A stretch of 64,000 nt of DNA from an uncultured Pseudomonadota bacterium (GTDB lineage: Bacteria > Myxococcota_A > Bradymonadia > Bradymonadales > Bradymonadaceae), in the NCBI GenBank assembly GCA_913057905.1, contig CAJXPB010000011.1, forward strand, positions 1 through 64,000, given 5' to 3'. Below are positions 61,006-64,000 of the stretch, in pieces. The position numbers and the translations under genes were made by a program. The stretch's first letter is position 1. Every line of letters begins with the position of its first letter. Below the pieces are notes generated by a model. That model searched no databases, had not been told where the DNA came from, and worked only from the letters and a program-made list of their open reading frames with translations.

Positions 61006-61045
61006 ACGAACGCCGTCCTCCGGGGCCCCGGAGGGCGGCGTTCGT
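61006..61045 (+). terminator. Terminator hairpin after the SWIB gene
   Basis: ACGAACGCCG pairs with CGGCGTTCGT and, after a T-G pair, CCTCCGGGG with CCCCGGAGG, giving a nearly perfect 20-bp stem with almost no loop. It lies 24 bp after the stop; the T-run is missing (GTCTC follows). Confidence 0.7.
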
Positions 61046-61074
61046 GTCTCAGCACCTAAAGACCGCATGCGACG

Positions 61075-62055
61075 ATGAGTCTCTTCGACGACATTCGAGA
61101 CGCCACGGCGCGCGTGTCCGACGCGGCCGACGACGTCCACATCGACGACGACGCCCTGGGCGACTACGCCGACACTCTGATCGAGGAGCACGCCGACGGA
61201 GACCCCGAGGCCTGGCCGGCCCCTCGGCTCGACCCCGACCATCATCTGCTCGATGCCGGGGACCGGACGGTGGCGTACCTGGTGCTACTGGAGACGATCA
61301 ATTTCGGCTCCGGCTACTTTCCCTGGGTGCAGCCGCGCGACGGGTTGACCGGCTACTCGATGGTGGCAGACGCGCTGCGCGAGTACATCGAGACCCACGG
61401 CGTGCCCGACCCGGCCGACCTCGCGGAGCTCGACACCGACTCGGTGGCCCGGGTCTTCGACCAGGAGATCGAGCATGACAGCCGGCGTAAACTGATGACG
61501 TCGTTTGCGACGGCCTGGCGAGAGCTTGGCGAACATCTGGTCGACGAGTGGGACGGCTCGTATGTGGCGCTCGTCGAGGCCGCCGACGGATCGGCCGAGA
61601 CCTTCGTCGACCTGCTGGGCGACATGTCGCTGTTTCGCGATGTCGTGATGTACCGAAACATCGAGGTCCCCTTCTACAAGCGCGCCCAACTGGCCGCTTC
61701 GGATTTTTATGCCGCCTTCGACGGCCAGGGTCCCGGCGGGTTCGATGACATCGACGAGCTGACCGCCTTCGCCGACAACCGCCTGCCCCATGTACTGCGC
61801 ATGGACGGGATTCTCGACTACAGCGAGCCGTTGGCCGACCACGTCGACGGCCGCAAGTTCGTGCGGGCTGGCACGGCCCGCGAGATCGAGATCCGGGCCT
61901 CGACGATCCAGGCCGTCGAGGCGCTGGTCGACGCCCTGCGAGACCGGGGTGCCGACGTCTCGCCGCGAGAAGTCGACAACGTGTTGTGGCATCGCGGCCA
62001 GCAGGATCGCTACCGCGTACGCCCCGCCCACCTCACCCAGACCGTCTTTTACTGA
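61075..62055 (+). CDS. Queuosine-salvage (Q_salvage/DUF2419) family protein
   Basis: The 326 residues match the Qng1 family, which removes queuine from queuosine 5'-phosphate so that the base can be reused for tRNA. Family marks: TVAYLVLLETINFGSGYFPW, EHLVDEWDGSYVALVEAADG, EVPFYKRAQLAASDFYAAFD, GGFDDIDELTAFADNRLPHV and the end RVRPAHLTQTVFY. REIEIRASTIQAVEALVDAL is also diagnostic. Human Qng1 has NFCFW where this protein has NFGSGYFPW, so specificity may differ. The ribosome site is weak. The secreted-protein gene begins 5 bp after its stop. Confidence 0.72.
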   Translation: MSLFDDIRDATARVSDAADDVHIDDDALGDYADTLIEEHADGDPEAWPAPRLDPDHHLLDAGDRTVAYLVLLETINFGSGYFPWVQPRDGLTGYSMVADALREYIETHGVPDPADLAELDTDSVARVFDQEIEHDSRRKLMTSFATAWRELGEHLVDEWDGSYVALVEAADGSAETFVDLLGDMSLFRDVVMYRNIEVPFYKRAQLAASDFYAAFDGQGPGGFDDIDELTAFADNRLPHVLRMDGILDYSEPLADHVDGRKFVRAGTAREIEIRASTIQAVEALVDALRDRGADVSPREVDNVLWHRGQQDRYRVRPAHLTQTVFY

Positions 62056-62060
62056 CGAAC

Positions 62061-63509
62061 ATGGACGACTTGTCTTCGGCTCGGGCGCGACTGGCGGCCA
62101 TCATCCTGATGGGCGCCGGCCTTCTGGTGGCGATGCCCCATATGGCGCTCTCTGCCGATCCGGGATCGAGCGAGTCGGCCTCGAAGATCGATTCGGTCCT
62201 GCGTACGAGCCTGTGCAGTGAGCGAACGCCCTGTGAGCTGGGTCTTCGGCGCCGGGCCGGCCGCGACGACGGTGGCGACCCGGCCCGGCGGCAGGTGATC
62301 CAACAGATCCGCCTGGCCGACGCATGGGATGTGCGACACCGCCAGTATGGAGAGTGCATTCCCCACGAGTGGTGGCTGGTGGAGGTCAGCGGCCTCGGTG
62401 GCCGGACATCTCCGCAGGTCGTCGATCGCCGCAAGCTCGTCGACCTCTGCGTGGGAGATGGCTCGGCGGATGGCGTGACGGCGGACTCGGTGGTGGTGCA
62501 GCCGGATCGATTCATTCAGACGAGCGCCGGCGGCTCCGCATGGAAGTGGGAGACCCGCCGCATCGTTGAGCTTCGGCCGACCCGACTTCTTCGCACCGAG
62601 CATCATACCCACTGGACGCTCGGCCCCAATCAAAGCCGGCGCAGGGTCGACTGGCAGCACCTGGCGTCGCGCACGGACTGGTTTGCGCCCGTCTGCACCG
62701 ACGAGACCGCGAGCGCCGACGAGGCGCCATCCATCGGGGAATGGTACTCGTTCGAAGCGATCCCTCGCATCTCGGATGCGCCGAAGACCGCGCTCGGCTC
62801 CTGCGCGGCGGTCGTCGACAGCGCCGAGGACTCCGACGCAGTCGGCACCTCGCAAGACTACGGCACGGGCTACGTGGTCGACGGATCGCCTGCGAAGTCC
62901 GATGCCGGCGAGACCGACGCCACGTTTCGAGCTCTCTTTACGTCGGAAAACACCCTTCTAGTTGATCTGAAGGATGACGACTGGCAGCCCTCGGAGGAGG
63001 GGCGCATTCCCGGCCGGGATTCGGACCATCTGCAACTTGTCGACGGGCGCCGATATCACCACATGGACCGATGCGTGCCGCCGGCTAGACAGAACACCGC
63101 CTGGCGCGTGCGTCGCGTCGGACTAAACGGCTCCGTAGACGGGAAACAGGCGCCGGAGCCCGGCGACGCCGGCGTCGTAGAGGCCGATGCCGGCGATGCT
63201 TCGTCGGCGCCGGAAGCGGTGCGCGTCGAGACGTCACGCCACTCCGATCCCGAGTCGCCGGCCGGCATCGAGCGGATCCGCTTTGAGATCACCTTTCCGG
63301 AGCCGCCCCGCGCTTTCACGCTGGTGTACCACGACGCCGACGATGGCGAGTCGGTCCGGCGCATTGCCACCAGCCGGCTCGTGGAGGGTCAGCCGGCGTC
63401 GCTGGGCCGCATTCAGCCGCTCGATAAGCGGCGAGGACGATGTCGGGTCCGCGAGGGGCGCCTCGATTTCGTACCTTCGGAGACGACGCCGACCGTCCCG
63501 ACCGATTGA
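62061..63509 (+). CDS. Hypothetical secreted protein (482 aa)
   Basis: An exported protein with signal ARLAAIILMGAGLLVAMPHM and cleavage near ALSA. Scattered Cys residues and a run of polar domains follow (YGECIPHEWWLVEVSGLGGR, DRFIQTSAGGSAWKWETRRI, HHTHWTLGPNQSRRRVDWQH), with an Asp/Ala linker near residue 375 (EADAGDASSAPEA). There is no lipobox and no MYXO-CTERM tail. The start ATG 62061 has no visible ribosome site and lies 5 bp after the previous stop, so translation may be coupled. Family unknown. Confidence 0.75.
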   Translation: MDDLSSARARLAAIILMGAGLLVAMPHMALSADPGSSESASKIDSVLRTSLCSERTPCELGLRRRAGRDDGGDPARRQVIQQIRLADAWDVRHRQYGECIPHEWWLVEVSGLGGRTSPQVVDRRKLVDLCVGDGSADGVTADSVVVQPDRFIQTSAGGSAWKWETRRIVELRPTRLLRTEHHTHWTLGPNQSRRRVDWQHLASRTDWFAPVCTDETASADEAPSIGEWYSFEAIPRISDAPKTALGSCAAVVDSAEDSDAVGTSQDYGTGYVVDGSPAKSDAGETDATFRALFTSENTLLVDLKDDDWQPSEEGRIPGRDSDHLQLVDGRRYHHMDRCVPPARQNTAWRVRRVGLNGSVDGKQAPEPGDAGVVEADAGDASSAPEAVRVETSRHSDPESPAGIERIRFEITFPEPPRAFTLVYHDADDGESVRRIATSRLVEGQPASLGRIQPLDKRRGRCRVREGRLDFVPSETTPTVPTD

Positions 63510-63524
63510 GCTGTCAGATCGCCG

Positions 63525-64000
63525 TCAGCGGATGACCAGCACGGGACAATCGACCTCTTCGAGTACGTCCTGAACGGTGTTGTGTTCGAGCAGCCGCGAT
63601 CCAGACGCGGTGATGACGATGTCGCCGTGCATCCCATCGACCATGCGTCCCAGCCAGCGGGTCTCCCGCGGCGACACCCGACGAAAATGGGTGTCGACAC
63701 CCGCCGGTGCCAGCTTCTGGCGCGCCTTCTCCTGCATCTCGTCGGCTTCGTCGCGCGACTCGGTCTGCAGGAGGACGGTCATCATGGCGTTTGGCCCCGA
63801 CATCAGGCCGGCGCCCGCCTCCAGGACCTTCATACTCTGTTCGGTGCCGTCGAAGACGGCGATGACCGACTGAATCGGGCGAACGCCCTTTTGCAAATAC
63901 AGAACCGACGGCTGCAGGGCGTCGGCCGCGCCGCGTGCACTCGCTTCGAGCCGCATGTGCGAGCGGACCGAACGCCCCTGGCTTTCGACGACAGCCAGAT
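63525..64000 (-). CDS. UspA-domain protein, C-terminal part (cut by window edge)
   Basis: The frame is open from the stop at 63525 to the window edge. The C-terminal 115 residues form a UspA domain: VIAVFDGTEQSMKVLEAGAG, ETRWLGRMVDGMHGDIVITA and GSRLLEHNTVQDVLEEVDCP before VLVIR. The upstream residues (VLYLQKGVRPIQ) look like the end of a further domain, so the whole protein is probably a tandem Usp or a Usp domain fused to a transporter. Usp domains bind ATP or sense stress. An internal ATG at 63956 may mislead as a start. Confidence 0.75.
   Translation of the reverse strand, partial: LAVVESQGRSVRSHMRLEASARGAADALQPSVLYLQKGVRPIQSVIAVFDGTEQSMKVLEAGAGLMSGPNAMMTVLLQTESRDEADEMQEKARQKLAPAGVDTHFRRVSPRETRWLGRMVDGMHGDIVITASGSRLLEHNTVQDVLEEVDCPVLVIR

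Overview
The window is high-GC bacterial chromosome, densely coded on both strands, with very acidic proteins, many lipoproteins, surface proteins ending in a myxosortase-type (MYXO-CTERM-like) tail, a CarD/CdnL regulator, a SWIB protein, and an imuA-imuB-dnaE2 cassette behind a LexA box of the Myxococcus type. This points to the Myxococcota or their sister group, possibly the salt-adapted Bradymonadales. That placement is inferred from protein style, not from a marker gene. I see no rRNA, tRNA, CRISPR array, prophage or plasmid functions.
Layout. 1-8.8 kb: the edge of an unknown gene, an ABC1/UbiB-type kinase, then a leftward block with a PpiC-type lipoprotein, SurA and PdxA (surA-pdxA are also neighbours in E. 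coli), and mfd. 9-20.7 kb: mostly unknown proteins, among them two carrying MYXO-CTERM-like tails, an Ala-rich helical lipoprotein and YqeY. 20.7-30.6 kb: acireductone dioxygenase, a lysine 2,3-aminomutase with a long structured leader, a UbiA-like membrane enzyme, a MopE-like lipoprotein, CarD with a good promoter, a SurA-like lipoprotein, TruA and an outer-membrane barrel. 30.6-42.8 kb: a third MYXO-CTERM protein, Asd, an AstA-like acyltransferase, two tandem paralogous beta-propeller lipoproteins, MsrB, a metallophosphoesterase and a TPR protein. 43-49.9 kb: recN and ahcY converge on a perfect terminator; then an RpoH-like sigma factor, an outer-membrane protein and ThiO. 50-55.5 kb: the SOS mutasome operon imuA-imuB-dnaE2. 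55.5-56.8 kb: a repeat-rich patch around a Y1 (RAYT/IS200-like) transposase. 56.8-64 kb: a PQQ-type dehydrogenase lipoprotein, a barrel, a two-domain rhodanese lipoprotein, SWIB, a queuosine-salvage-like protein, a secreted protein and the C-terminal part of a UspA-domain protein.
How genes work together. RecN, Mfd and the ImuA/ImuB/DnaE2 set cover break repair, transcription-coupled repair and damage-induced mutagenesis. SurA, two further PpiC lipoproteins and several barrels belong to envelope biogenesis. MsrB, a rhodanese, an RpoH-like sigma factor and a Usp-domain protein suggest stress handling.
The most unusual features are non-coding: the symmetric inverted modules and tandem arrays around the transposase, a recurring paired short motif (core GTAAGCA, copies 33-36 bp apart) at four loci, and a LexA box that exactly fills a 17-bp promoter spacer.
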